Part shown: in pieces, positions 1 through 9,222 of the stretch | Layout: each line of letters starts with the position of its first letter | Numbering within the stretch: position 1 is the first letter of the stretch | DNA from: Candidatus Liberibacter africanus PTSAPSY | GTDB lineage: Bacteria; Pseudomonadota; Alphaproteobacteria; Rhizobiales; Rhizobiaceae | DNA: 64,000 bases | NCBI RefSeq assembly: GCF_001021085.1 | Contig: NZ_CP004021.1 | Span: 1,128,233 to 1,192,232, forward strand | Direction of reading: 5' to 3' | Notes under the pieces: generated by a model | Told to the model about the DNA's origin: nothing | Databases searched by the model: none | Seen by the model: the letters and a program-made list of their open reading frames with translations, nothing else | Translations under genes and position numbers: made by a program

Positions 1-129
1 CGTTTTTTGCCCTTCTCTATGCACAGATGAAGGGTTTCCACAAAAATCTAAAGCTTTGACAAAAGATTTTCTTGCAACATCTAAAAGAGGTGCTGTAGCG
101 TTCCAATCAAGATAAACTCTTCTAAACAA
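1..129 (-). CDS. cysteine desulfurase (NifS/IscS-like), N-terminal part, cut by window edge
   Basis: Reading the minus strand from 129 down to the window edge gives an open frame that starts FRRVYLDWNATAPL and continues through CGNPSSVHREGQ. This is the typical N-terminus of class V aminotransferase-fold cysteine desulfurases, with the YLDxNAT and GNPSSxH motifs. These PLP enzymes take sulfur from cysteine for Fe-S cluster or thiouridine synthesis. The only start after the upstream in-frame stop is TTG at 129, with AAGAGA a few bases upstream as ribosome site. It diverges from the hydrolase gene at 309. About 42 residues are visible, so IscS, NifS and SufS types cannot be told apart; the sequence looks IscS/NifS-like. 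Confidence 0.8.
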   Translation of the reverse strand, partial: MFRRVYLDWNATAPLLDVARKSFVKALDFCGNPSSVHREGQKT

Positions 130-308
130 TATTTTTCTCTTTATTTATCGTATAAATATGCTTTATACGTAATCTAAAAATAAGATAACTATCTTAAACT
201 CAAGTATCTTCCTAACTATTAACATAAATCTAACGCTTTTTTTATTAATTTAATTATAAAAAAGTGTTGTTATAATAATTATCTTTTTTGTAGAAAAGTA
301 GCATCCAA

Positions 309-989
309 ATGCCCGAAGTAGTTTTCAATGGCCCCTCAGGTCGCTTAGAAGGACGTTATCAACCCTCTAAAGATCCAAACGCTCCTATTGCGTTAATACT
401 TCATCCTCATCCCCGATTTGGCGGAACGATGAATAATAATATTGTTTATCAGCTATTCTATCTTTTCCAAACGAGAGGATTCGTCTCATTGAGATTTAAT
501 TTTCGAGGAATTGGTAGAAGTGAAGGAGAATTTGGCCATGGTGATGGTGAATTATCTGATGCTGCCGCTGCTTTAGATTGGGTGCAATCTCTCAACCCTG
601 AAAGTAAAAGTTGTTGGATTGCAGGTTATTCTTTCGGAGCATTGATTGCTATGCAGCTTTTGATGCGGCGTCCTGAAATTAATGGTTTTATATCTGTTGC
701 CCCACAGCCTAAAAGTTATGATTTTTCTTTCTTAGCACCCTGTCCTTCTTCTGGTTTGATTGTCAATGGCAGTAATGATCTGGTAGGCGCAACATCTGAT
801 ATCAAAGAATTGGTAAACAAGCTTATGAATCAAAAAGGAATTTCTATAACCCACAAAATTATTTCTGATGCAAATCATTTTTTTGTCGGTAAAGTGGATG
901 AATTAATAAGTGAATGTTCTCATTATCTTGATAATTCTTTAAACCAAAAATTATCCCTCTCACAACAATCTTTCAAACGTCTTCGTTGA
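309..989 (+). CDS. alpha/beta hydrolase
   Basis: A 226-residue cytosolic alpha/beta-hydrolase-fold protein. An HPHPRFGGTMNN stretch near residues 32-43 probably forms the oxyanion region. The nucleophile elbow GYSFGA puts the catalytic Ser at about 108, followed by a likely acid near Asp157 (NGSNDLVG) and His190 in DANHFF. Small single-domain hydrolases of this kind are common next to cysteine desulfurase genes in Rhizobiales, and a partial cysteine desulfurase gene diverges from it here. The substrate is unknown. Length and triad are complete, so the enzyme is probably active. Residues after about 210 look like a low-complexity tail. Confidence 0.85.
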   Translation: MPEVVFNGPSGRLEGRYQPSKDPNAPIALILHPHPRFGGTMNNNIVYQLFYLFQTRGFVSLRFNFRGIGRSEGEFGHGDGELSDAAAALDWVQSLNPESKSCWIAGYSFGALIAMQLLMRRPEINGFISVAPQPKSYDFSFLAPCPSSGLIVNGSNDLVGATSDIKELVNKLMNQKGISITHKIISDANHFFVGKVDELISECSHYLDNSLNQKLSLSQQSFKRLR

Positions 990-1080
990 AATATCATATT
1001 TTTCAATAGGTACTATTAGATTTTGTGAGCTTTGAGCTAAAGGATAGCCTAAAATAAGATATTAATGGGAAACTATAGGC

Positions 1081-1926
1081 ATGGAAAAATGTTCTAGGAG
1101 TACTTGGAAACTTGCGCATGGTCGTAATATAGATATCGGCTATCAATCACTTATTATGGCGATTGTTAATGTTACACCAGATTCTTTTTCCGATGGAGGA
1201 AAGAATTTAGTTCGTGAAAAGGCTATTTCTTATTCTATTAGTTGTTTAAAAGAAGGAGCTGATATTATTGATATTGGCGGAGAATCTACGCGCCCTGATG
1301 CTATACCAGTCAGCGCAAAAGAAGAACAAAAGCGTATTATCCCAGTTATAGAAGAATTAGCTAGCCGTACGAATGCTATTATTTCCGTTGACACATATAA
1401 ACCTGAAACTGCTGAATTGGCTATTAAGGCAGGAGCTCATATTGTTAATGATGTGTGTGGATTGCAAAATGATATAAATATGGCTAAGAGAATAGCAAAA
1501 TATAATGCCGGTGTTTGTATTATGCACACAGGTCGTAACCGTACAAAAATTGTCGATGTTTTTGAAGATCAGTTTTACTTTTTAAATCATTCACTGGAAA
1601 TTGCTTCACGTTCGGGAATTTCACGGGAACAAATAGTTATTGATCCAGGTTTTGGATTTGCCAAAAAAACTAACGAAAGCTTTGCCTTAATAGAAGGATT
1701 TTCAAAATTGAAGAATCTTGATTTCCCTATATTAGTTGGTATATCAAGAAAAAAATTATTAGGAGAAATAACACACAGTAATAAACCATTGAATTTAGAT
1801 GATAGCACGGCTACAGTCAATTGCCTCCTAAGAAAAGCAGGAGCTCATATCTTTAGGGTTCATAACGTGAAAATCAATAGAGATGCTTTGCGTATAGTTG
1901 ATAATGTTATGAAGACTCAATCTTAG
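1081..1926 (+). CDS. folP: dihydropteroate synthase
   Basis: A 281-residue TIM-barrel enzyme that condenses p-aminobenzoate with 6-hydroxymethyl-7,8-dihydropterin diphosphate to give dihydropteroate, the target of sulfonamides. The pterin signature VNVTPDSFSDGG is at about residues 29-40, DIIDIGGESTRP at 61-72, then SVDTYKP and a late GISRKKLLG loop. Length is normal for the family. It heads a compact folate block: folB begins about 30 bases after its stop and folK overlaps folB, so the three are probably one transcript. Confidence 0.96.
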   Translation: MEKCSRSTWKLAHGRNIDIGYQSLIMAIVNVTPDSFSDGGKNLVREKAISYSISCLKEGADIIDIGGESTRPDAIPVSAKEEQKRIIPVIEELASRTNAIISVDTYKPETAELAIKAGAHIVNDVCGLQNDINMAKRIAKYNAGVCIMHTGRNRTKIVDVFEDQFYFLNHSLEIASRSGISREQIVIDPGFGFAKKTNESFALIEGFSKLKNLDFPILVGISRKKLLGEITHSNKPLNLDDSTATVNCLLRKAGAHIFRVHNVKINRDALRIVDNVMKTQS

Positions 1927-1954
1927 TTTACAGATAGTAAGATGAAAAAATAAT

Positions 1955-2338
1955 ATGTTTAATACAAGTTATACAATATTTTTAAAGAATTGTTCTTTTT
2001 TTGCCTATCATGGTGTTTATAAAGAAGAACAAAGTAAAGGTCAGCAGTTTTTTATTGATATAGAAATGCGGCTTATAAAAAATTTTGTTTTAGATAATGA
2101 TAATATAGAAAATACAATTGATTATAGTGACGTATTTACCGTGACAGAAAAAGTCGTTATTGGAACAAGACATAACCTTATTGAATCTCTTGCAAATGAA
2201 ATTGCTACGAAATTACTAAAAGAATTCAAAAAGATCAATCACATCATTGTTACCGTAAGAAAGCCTAACGCACCAATTAAGGGTACACTTGACTATGTAG
2301 AAGTCAAAGTAGAATATTCTCATGAACAAAAAAAATGA
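1955..2338 (+). CDS. folB: dihydroneopterin aldolase
   Basis: A 127-residue protein of the FolB family, which converts 7,8-dihydroneopterin to 6-hydroxymethyl-dihydropterin and glycolaldehyde. FFAYHGVYKEEQSKGQQF near residues 15-32 and the IDYSDVF segment are typical, as is the VTVRKPNAPI-type active-site stretch near the C-terminus. Length is normal. Its end overlaps folK by 17 bases, which suggests translational coupling. It supplies the substrate for FolK, whose product feeds FolP just upstream. Confidence 0.95.
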   Translation: MFNTSYTIFLKNCSFFAYHGVYKEEQSKGQQFFIDIEMRLIKNFVLDNDNIENTIDYSDVFTVTEKVVIGTRHNLIESLANEIATKLLKEFKKINHIIVTVRKPNAPIKGTLDYVEVKVEYSHEQKK

Positions 2339-2840
2339 TACTATTGCGATCGGACTAGGAAGCAATATTGGAAATAAGAAGAAGTATATTGCTCAAGCCT
2401 TGCAATTACTTAACAACCATAAGGATTGTGAAGTAATATCTGTATCGCGTTTATATCATACCCCTCCTTGGGGAAAAAATGATCAAGATTTTTTTTTCAA
2501 TGCTGTTTCTCTTATTAAAACACGAGTTTCTCCCAATGAATTATTGGATATTTTGTTATCCATTGAAAATAAATTAAATAGGAAACGTGATGTATTATGG
2601 GGCTCTCGTACAATTGATCTTGACATCCTTATTTTAGGAGATTACGTATGCGCGACTGATCGCTTAACAATACCTCATCCATATATTACAGAAAGGGCTT
2701 TTGTAATAGCACCGTTATCTGACGTTGCTCCTGACATAGTTATTAAAGGATTGTCTGTAAAAAAATGGTTTGATCACATTGATGTTTCAAAAATGCAAGT
2801 TATAGATGATAGTCGTGACTGGTGGATTGATTGTGATTAA
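2322..2840 (+). CDS. folK: 2-amino-4-hydroxy-6-hydroxymethyldihydropteridine diphosphokinase
   Basis: A 172-residue HPPK that transfers diphosphate from ATP to 6-hydroxymethyl-dihydropterin. GLGSNIGNKKKYI at the N-terminus and the family signature running from RKRD to RTIDLDILILG, with Mg-binding aspartates in DLD, are both present. It starts inside the end of folB in another frame and is the last gene of the folate block. The convergent glyS gene ends 57 bases further on. Confidence 0.96.
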   Translation: MNKKNDTIAIGLGSNIGNKKKYIAQALQLLNNHKDCEVISVSRLYHTPPWGKNDQDFFFNAVSLIKTRVSPNELLDILLSIENKLNRKRDVLWGSRTIDLDILILGDYVCATDRLTIPHPYITERAFVIAPLSDVAPDIVIKGLSVKKWFDHIDVSKMQVIDDSRDWWIDCD

Positions 2841-2897
2841 CACATCGATTGTAATCTCAGTGAATCAACAAAGTAATATTTTCATTGTTTGTAGGAA

Positions 2898-5006
2898 TTA
2901 GATAATTTTCTTCATATTAACAACTGTCATGATGATGTCTTGTGTATATTTAATCAAGGAAAGACGATTATTCCTCACTTCTATATCATCTATATTGACC
3001 AGTACTTTATCAAAAAAATCTTCAATAGGTTCGTATAAAGAATACAGGAGATCTCCTATTTGATGATATCTCTTATTATGCAGGCTTTCTTTTATACGAA
3101 AATTAAGATCAGATATAACGCTATACAGTTTCTTTTCAGATTCTAGTAAAAATTTTTGAACATTAATGTTTGTTGATATTTCTGTGTTCTTTTTTTCTTC
3201 TATAGATAAAATTTGAACAATACGTTTGGCAGATAAGAGGAATTTTTGTCCTTTAGTGCTATTAAAAAACTCATTCAAATGAGTAATGAGATCAACCACA
3301 GTTAAAAGATTGTCATTTTCAGGTCGTAATATTGCCTCAATGAGATCATGTCGAATACCTATCTCACGTAAGTGTAATTTTAAACGATCATGAAAAAACA
3401 TAATCAGAGTACTATCTTCTATCAATTGTGATAAAGGAAGATCAATCTTATTAGATAATATAATACGGATAATGCCAAGTGCAGCTCGACGTAATGCATA
3501 AGGATCTTTTGAGCCACTTGGCTTTTCATTAATCGCCCAAAAATTGATGAGAATATCGATTTTATCCGCCAATGATAAAGTAATTGATACTTTATTGGTT
3601 GGCACATCTTCTAACGGACCACGTGGTTTTAAGTGCTCTTCAATAGCATTACAACAAACGACGGATTCATTTTGTAAAGCAGCATACTCTTTGCCTATTT
3701 TCCCTTGCAACTCTGGAAATTCTCTGACGATATCTGTGCACAAATCAGCTTTTGCAAGTACTGCTGAACGATCTACTAAATCGATATCAGAATCTATTAA
3801 CTGCGATATTTTTTTTCCCAGGGTTCTGATACGTGATACCCTTTCTCCTTGCGTTCCTATTTTAGTATGAAAAACTACATTCAACATATCAAGTTTTGCC
3901 ATACGCTGATCTAGCGGTTTAGATAAATCAAGATTAAACTTAAGTGCCGATTTTTTTAAAGAAAATAAGTCATAATAATTCTCTTGATCACGTTTCCAGA
4001 AATGTAAAGCATCTTCCAAACGAGCGGCCACTACCCTACTATTTCCTTGCGCAATTGCAATTCCACCATCAGCAGCTTGAATATTAGCAACTAGAATAAA
4101 ACGATTCGCAAGCTTACCTTCCCGAGTGCGCGTGACAAAACACTTTTGATTCGTCTTAATAGTCAAACGAATCAACTCCTCTGGAAGACAAAGATATTTT
4201 TCATCAAAATATCCCATAATAACTTGTACCCATTCAACAAGACCCATAATTTCTTCTAAGAGATCATGATCTTCCACTAATTCTAATCCATGAGTAGAAG
4301 CTAACTGCCGTGCACCTTGAAGAATGCTTTGACGACGATATTCTGGGTCTAATAATACCATTCCTTTTTCTAAACCTCTGATATAATCATCAAGACATTG
4401 GACTTCTATCGGGTGTGGTGCATGAAAACGATGTCCATAAGTAATCTTTCCACAAGGTATGTCTTTTAAATCAAGGTCAATGATTTTACTTTGGCCATTT
4501 TCAAGAACAAGAACACATAAAATTGATTTTAATGGTCTTATCCATGAAAAATCACTAATTGAAGAATTGTTTGCACTCCAACGCATTGATTTAGGCCAAG
4601 GAACCTTTTGAATCGCTATAGGTACTATTTCTTTAAGAATATCTTCTGCTAAGCGTTTTGGCTTTTTCAGAACTGCTAAATAAACATCTCCTTTTTTCAG
4701 ATCTTTTTTAATTTTACAATCAGAAATTTTATCTAATCCTGTAGATCTCAAAAATCCATCAATTGCCTTTTGTTCAGCTCCAACTCTTGGCCCTAATCTT
4801 TCTTCAATTTTTTCTGGAGAATACGGAGTTAAACCATTAAGGTATAAGAACAAGCGATTTGGTGTCCAGTACTGACGCATATTTTGATATGTTAAGCTAT
4901 ATTCTTTCAATAAACCAATAAGAATTGTGCTCAAATCTTCAGTAGCTTTGCGCTGCATACGTGCAGGAATTTCTTCAGAATAAATTTCAAGCAAAAAATT
5001 AGGCAT
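2898..5006 (-). CDS. glyS: glycyl-tRNA synthetase beta subunit
   Basis: A 702-residue protein opening MPNFLLEIYSEEIPARMQ, the conserved start of GlyS. Together with GlyQ (alpha) it forms the tetrameric bacterial glycyl-tRNA synthetase; the beta subunit binds tRNA and carries HD and anticodon-binding regions. KTNQKCF, the AARLEDALHFW stretch and GSKDPYALRRAALGIIRI are typical. Length is normal. glyQ, often just upstream in Rhizobiales, is absent from the roughly 220 bases between this start and the tRNA-Leu gene, so it must lie elsewhere. Confidence 0.95.
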   Translation of the reverse strand: MPNFLLEIYSEEIPARMQRKATEDLSTILIGLLKEYSLTYQNMRQYWTPNRLFLYLNGLTPYSPEKIEERLGPRVGAEQKAIDGFLRSTGLDKISDCKIKKDLKKGDVYLAVLKKPKRLAEDILKEIVPIAIQKVPWPKSMRWSANNSSISDFSWIRPLKSILCVLVLENGQSKIIDLDLKDIPCGKITYGHRFHAPHPIEVQCLDDYIRGLEKGMVLLDPEYRRQSILQGARQLASTHGLELVEDHDLLEEIMGLVEWVQVIMGYFDEKYLCLPEELIRLTIKTNQKCFVTRTREGKLANRFILVANIQAADGGIAIAQGNSRVVAARLEDALHFWKRDQENYYDLFSLKKSALKFNLDLSKPLDQRMAKLDMLNVVFHTKIGTQGERVSRIRTLGKKISQLIDSDIDLVDRSAVLAKADLCTDIVREFPELQGKIGKEYAALQNESVVCCNAIEEHLKPRGPLEDVPTNKVSITLSLADKIDILINFWAINEKPSGSKDPYALRRAALGIIRIILSNKIDLPLSQLIEDSTLIMFFHDRLKLHLREIGIRHDLIEAILRPENDNLLTVVDLITHLNEFFNSTKGQKFLLSAKRIVQILSIEEKKNTEISTNINVQKFLLESEKKLYSVISDLNFRIKESLHNKRYHQIGDLLYSLYEPIEDFFDKVLVNIDDIEVRNNRLSLIKYTQDIIMTVVNMKKII

Positions 5007-5228
5007 TATTGATTCCTATTCTTCAAGATTATAAATTACTCATACATTTTAATGCACAAGATATGAGCAAGATATGAGAACGTCTATAAATTTTTTTATG
5101 AAAGAGAACAGTAAACGAATATTCAAATATTTGTACAGTTATAGAATTCGTTATGCATTAACATCTAAAGGAAAATATGAAAATGCGCTTTTATAAACTG
5201 CTTTAAACTACTACATGAGTACCATTTA

Positions 5229-5311
5229 TGGTACCCGGTGAGGGACTCGAACCCTCACGCTTCCGCGTTTGGACCTAAACCAAGTGTGTCTACCAATTCC
5301 ACCAACCGGGC
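5229..5311 (-). tRNA. tRNA-Leu (anticodon UAG)
   Basis: A class II tRNA on the minus strand. Acceptor arms GCCCGGT and ACCGGGT pair with one terminal G-U; CCA is encoded. The D-arm region reads GGTGGAATTGGTAGAC, the anticodon loop TTTAGGT gives UAG, the long variable arm is ACGC-GGAA-GCGT, and the T arm is GAGGG-TTCGAGT-CCCTC. UAG reads CUN leucine codons. The outermost anticodon-stem pair appears to be a C-A mismatch. The gene lies between the dcw operon and glyS and is co-oriented with both. Confidence 0.95.
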
Positions 5312-5662
5312 ATAATACATTTTCTTACATCTTATACTTTATAAGTAAGAAATCAATTTAATATTCTAGAAGTACTACGAAAAATAATTTAAAATAGGAA
5401 TTATTACTCAAATATTTTTTCTTTCCAGAAAATGTTTAATTCCATTCAAATGATTTATTAAATATTCAATGCATTTTTGTTTTCTATCCTACATATCCTT
5501 TTCCTACATATCCCTTTTTATGTCGTTACTTACAGTCTGTAATCTGTGTAATTTCTATATGGACAAATGAAATAATTTCGCAAAAACGATGTTGAAAAAC
5601 AGGATTCGATGATTGGAATGAAATAAGAGAATAAATCATCAAGCATTTTATTCGTAAAAATT
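5312..5662 (-). other. intergenic spacer murB to tRNA-Leu, no gene seen
   Basis: About 350 AT-rich bases downstream of murB with no convincing frame on either strand. The only structure noticed is a near-perfect 15-base tandem duplication (CCTACATATCC followed by T-rich bases, 5488-5502 and 5503-5517). A perfect 11-base tandem duplication (CAAGATATGAG, 5057-5067 and 5068-5078) lies on the other side of the tRNA. Confidence 0.5.
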
Positions 5663-6628
5663 CTAAAATATTTTGGCATAATCAACTATCTTATTATCGA
5701 AAAACTCTCCAAGACGCTTAATCTCCCATTCTAAAAGAATACCTGATTGATTAAAAACCTTTTTCCGTACTTTTTCACCAAGATATTCAAGATCATATCC
5801 AGTTGCATTATTGGTGTTAATCATAAAATTACAGTGTAACTCTGATATTTTAGCACCTCCAAATTCTAATCCACGACAACCAGCTTCTTCTATTAATTTC
5901 CACGCAGAGCGTCCAACAGGATTTTTAAAAGTAGAACCTCCGGTTTTCTCTTTAATTGGTTGTATTTTTTCACGATAATCACGAACATCATCGATGGCAG
6001 ATTGAATAACATTTTTAGATTCTTGGAATCCCCGCAGAACCACATGAGTAATAATCAAATCTTTTGCAAGATCTGAAAAACGATACTGATATTTTAATTT
6101 ATTTTGAGGAATAACATGTTGATTCCCCATACGATCTATAACATGCACTTCAACCACATGCTGAGAAGTCTCACAATTATTAGAACCAGCATTCATATAT
6201 GCTGCCCCTCCAATTGATCCCGGAATACCATAGAAAAAATGAAATCCTCCAATACCATAACGCAAAGCCCAGTTAGCGAGAGATTTCCCTGAACAACTAG
6301 CACCTACAATAATTTCACAATCATTTCTTTTTTCTATACTACTAAAACCAGCATGCGATAATCGCAAAACAATGCCCTTAATCCCAGCATCACGAACTAA
6401 AATATTTGAACCTAGTCCCACAATCGTTATAGGAACATCATGAGGTAAGAGAGAGAGAAAATATTTTAAGTCATCTATATCCTGAGGTTGGAACATGACT
6501 TCTGCATTACCACCAGCGCGAAACCATGTTATCTTATTCATTGGAAAATTTTCCTGAAATTTCCCCTTGAACTGTTTGCTTTTATTTCTTAAAGAGACTA
6601 AATAGTTTTCGTAAATCACATCATGCAT
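5663..6628 (-). CDS. murB: UDP-N-acetylenolpyruvoylglucosamine reductase
   Basis: The FAD/NADPH enzyme that reduces UDP-GlcNAc-enolpyruvate to UDP-MurNAc. The FAD-binding motif GLGSNILVRD, IPGSIGGAAYMNAG, the Ser-bearing GSTFKNP and a C-terminal LEWEIKRLGE are present, as expected for a type I MurB. The frame stays open to 6679, but that start lies well inside murC. The ATG at 6628 (321 aa) or a GTG at 6619, which would give a 4-base GTGA overlap with the murC stop, is more likely. It is the last gene of the cell-wall operon here; ddl and ftsQ, the usual next genes, are missing. Confidence 0.92.
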   Translation of the reverse strand: MHDVIYENYLVSLRNKSKQFKGKFQENFPMNKITWFRAGGNAEVMFQPQDIDDLKYFLSLLPHDVPITIVGLGSNILVRDAGIKGIVLRLSHAGFSSIEKRNDCEIIVGASCSGKSLANWALRYGIGGFHFFYGIPGSIGGAAYMNAGSNNCETSQHVVEVHVIDRMGNQHVIPQNKLKYQYRFSDLAKDLIITHVVLRGFQESKNVIQSAIDDVRDYREKIQPIKEKTGGSTFKNPVGRSAWKLIEEAGCRGLEFGGAKISELHCNFMINTNNATGYDLEYLGEKVRKKVFNQSGILLEWEIKRLGEFFDNKIVDYAKIF

Positions 6629-8040
6629 ATATTTTGTCGAGTAACCAACCCAAGCTCTCCAATCAGAGAAGCTGCCCATTGTGTTATATTACCTGCCCCG
6701 AAGAAAATAATAAAATCACCTGCTTCCGCAACATCTAATATCTTCGCTACAAGATGATCAAAAGAATCCATGTAATATGCTTGAGGATGTCCATTTGATT
6801 GAATTTTCTTCACTAACTCCGGAGAAGAAAATCCAGATATTTCTTGTTCTCCAGCCGAATAAACAGGGGAAATCAACACAGTATCAGCATCTCCAAAACA
6901 AGTGGAAAATTGATCAAAAAGTGCTGAAAGACGTGAATAACGATGTGGCTGATGAATAGCAATAATCTTACGAGGACAAATTTGACGAACCGCAGAAAGA
7001 ACGGAAGATATTTCTATTGGATGATGCCCATAATCATCGAAAACATGCACATCGTTCCAAATACCAACGAGACTGAATCTTCTTTTGACACCAGAAAATG
7101 ATGCTAAGCCTTCTGCTATATTTTCTGATGATAAACCTAATTTATGCACTACTGCAATAGACGCACAGGCATTAGAAATATTATGTTCCCCGATTAATGG
7201 TAGAGAAAGATCCTTGATGACCGAAGGTTCTTTGCTAAGAACACCTTGAACTGTAACATCAAAAATAGAACGATCTGAACATCTTCTAATATTTGAATAA
7301 CAAATATCAGCTTGAGAATGTCGACCATAGGTAATAATTTTACGATTTTGAATGCGAGCAACGAGAGAAAGAATCTCCGGATGATCAAGACAAACTACTG
7401 CAAAACCATAAAAAGGAATACCATCAATAAACTTGTAAAAAGCGGCACGAATAGCATCAAAATCACCATAGTAATCTAAGTGTTCTGGATCAATATTCGT
7501 AACGACTACAATATCTGAAGGCAATCTTATAAATGTTCCATCTGATTCATCGGCTTCAACAACAATCCACTCACTCGTCCCAATACGAGTATTTGTTCCA
7601 TAAGAATTAATAATTCCTCCATTAATAACTGTTGGATCAAATTTTCCTTGTTCAAGCAATGTTGCAATTAACGAAGTTGTTGTTGTTTTACCATGAGTAC
7701 CGCTAACAGAGATAGATTTACGACAACGCATAATTCCAGCAAGCATTTCAGAACGAAATATTACAGGGATATTTTTCTTACGCGCGGCAATACATTCGAC
7801 ATTATCTTTATCAATTGCCGAAGAAACTACTAGAATTTCAGCATCATTAATATTTTCTACATTATGACCTATAGAAACTTTAATCCCTTGTTTACGAAGT
7901 CTCTGTACATTCGGGCTAATGATAACATCTGATCCTTGCACATGATAACCAGTATTGTGCAAGACCTCGGCAATACCACTCATTCCTATACCACCTATTC
8001 CAACAAAATGTATTGGACCCATTCCTTCTGGATTTAGCAT
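6616..8040 (-). CDS. murC: UDP-N-acetylmuramate--L-alanine ligase
   Basis: A 474-residue cytosolic Mur ligase that adds the first L-Ala to UDP-MurNAc with ATP. The N-terminal Rossmann motif HFVGIGGIGMSG is at about residues 11-22, the ATP loop GTHGKTTTT at 114-122, then EADESDGTF and the central NIDPEHLDYYG. DDYGHHPIEI marks the C-terminal domain. Length is normal. It follows murG by 25 bases and overlaps the start of murB. Confidence 0.97.
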   Translation of the reverse strand: MLNPEGMGPIHFVGIGGIGMSGIAEVLHNTGYHVQGSDVIISPNVQRLRKQGIKVSIGHNVENINDAEILVVSSAIDKDNVECIAARKKNIPVIFRSEMLAGIMRCRKSISVSGTHGKTTTTSLIATLLEQGKFDPTVINGGIINSYGTNTRIGTSEWIVVEADESDGTFIRLPSDIVVVTNIDPEHLDYYGDFDAIRAAFYKFIDGIPFYGFAVVCLDHPEILSLVARIQNRKIITYGRHSQADICYSNIRRCSDRSIFDVTVQGVLSKEPSVIKDLSLPLIGEHNISNACASIAVVHKLGLSSENIAEGLASFSGVKRRFSLVGIWNDVHVFDDYGHHPIEISSVLSAVRQICPRKIIAIHQPHRYSRLSALFDQFSTCFGDADTVLISPVYSAGEQEISGFSSPELVKKIQSNGHPQAYYMDSFDHLVAKILDVAEAGDFIIFFGAGNITQWAASLIGELGLVTRQNICMM

Positions 8041-8065
8041 GTGCAGTCCTTCTCTAAAACGAGAG

Positions 8066-9211
8066 CTATACCTTGTGGAACCAGCATGTAAACTTCCTTC
8101 CTAAAAAAGATCTACTCTTTGCATGAGCAAGTTGTTCAATTATATCTGATAACATTAAAACTGCCTGAGTTTTTCCTTTCTCAGAAATATTTTTAGCCAT
8201 TTGAGATAAACATTCTGGATTTTTCATAGCAGAATAAAGTTCATTAGCCAATCGTTCAGGAGAAAGAAAATCCTGTGTTATCACTTTAGCCCCCCCTCCT
8301 TCTTGAAGATAATGCGCATTATGCAACTGATCCTGATGAATGGAATAAGGATAAGGTACAAGAATAGCTGGACGTCCTATAACAGCTATTTCGGAAACGG
8401 TCAAAGCTCCTGATCGACATATCAACAAATTTGCTTTCACCATATGCCGTTCAATATCTTTTAAAAAAGAAAAAATATTTACTTTACAGCCTAATTCACT
8501 ATATTTTTTCTGAACTCTTTCCTTATCATCTTCATGAACTTGTTGCGTAATCACTAGTCTTTTACGCTGTATTTTGGATAGAAGAGAAATGCTTTTAGGG
8601 ATAACATCAGAAAAAAATCTTGCTCCCTGGCTTCCTCCAAATACCAACAAGTAAAAAGGTTTATCTGAATCACTAACCTGATAAGGAATATCTCGCATTC
8701 TTATCAGTGAGTGACGTATAGGATTTCCTGTAACGATAACTTTATGTGATAAATTTTTTTTTTGAGGAGATACCATTCCTCTTGCTATCAATTGTACGCC
8801 CCAAGATAAGAGACGATTCGCTCTTCCCATAATGATATTTTGTTCATGGATCATAGATGGTATCCGCAATATTATTCCTGCTAACAAAGGTGAAACAGTG
8901 TGATATCCGCCAAAACCTACTATGACTTTTGGTTTTATTTTTTTTATCAAACGTAAAGAAGCAAAAAATCCTTTCACAAAATTTATTAAAGAACGACAAA
9001 AAACAATGGGATTAGAAAATCGAATTGGAGAAGAAGCTATTTCGAAAATCGAATCATTAGGAAAATCCATAGTGAAAGGTATAGCACGATGATCAGTTAC
9101 CAAGCAAACAGTATACCCTCGAGCTTTTAATTCATGTGACAAGGCTATTGCGGGCAATACATGTCCCCCTGTTCCTCCTGCTACTAGTAATACGGCATTA
9201 TATTCTGACAT
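8066..9211 (-). CDS. murG: UDP-N-acetylglucosamine--lipid I GlcNAc transferase
   Basis: A 381-residue GT-B glycosyltransferase that adds GlcNAc to lipid I on the inner face of the cytoplasmic membrane to make lipid II. The first glycine loop AGGTGGHVLPA is at about 11-21; GFGGYHTVSP, HEQNIIMGRANR, FGGSQGARFF and the donor-site stretch CRSGALTVSEIA follow. Length is slightly over the usual 355-365 because of a basic tail. It lies 11 bases after ftsW and 25 before murC. Confidence 0.97.
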   Translation of the reverse strand: MSEYNAVLLVAGGTGGHVLPAIALSHELKARGYTVCLVTDHRAIPFTMDFPNDSIFEIASSPIRFSNPIVFCRSLINFVKGFFASLRLIKKIKPKVIVGFGGYHTVSPLLAGIILRIPSMIHEQNIIMGRANRLLSWGVQLIARGMVSPQKKNLSHKVIVTGNPIRHSLIRMRDIPYQVSDSDKPFYLLVFGGSQGARFFSDVIPKSISLLSKIQRKRLVITQQVHEDDKERVQKKYSELGCKVNIFSFLKDIERHMVKANLLICRSGALTVSEIAVIGRPAILVPYPYSIHQDQLHNAHYLQEGGGAKVITQDFLSPERLANELYSAMKNPECLSQMAKNISEKGKTQAVLMLSDIIEQLAHAKSRSFLGRKFTCWFHKV

Positions 9212-9222
9212 ATCTATAGATC

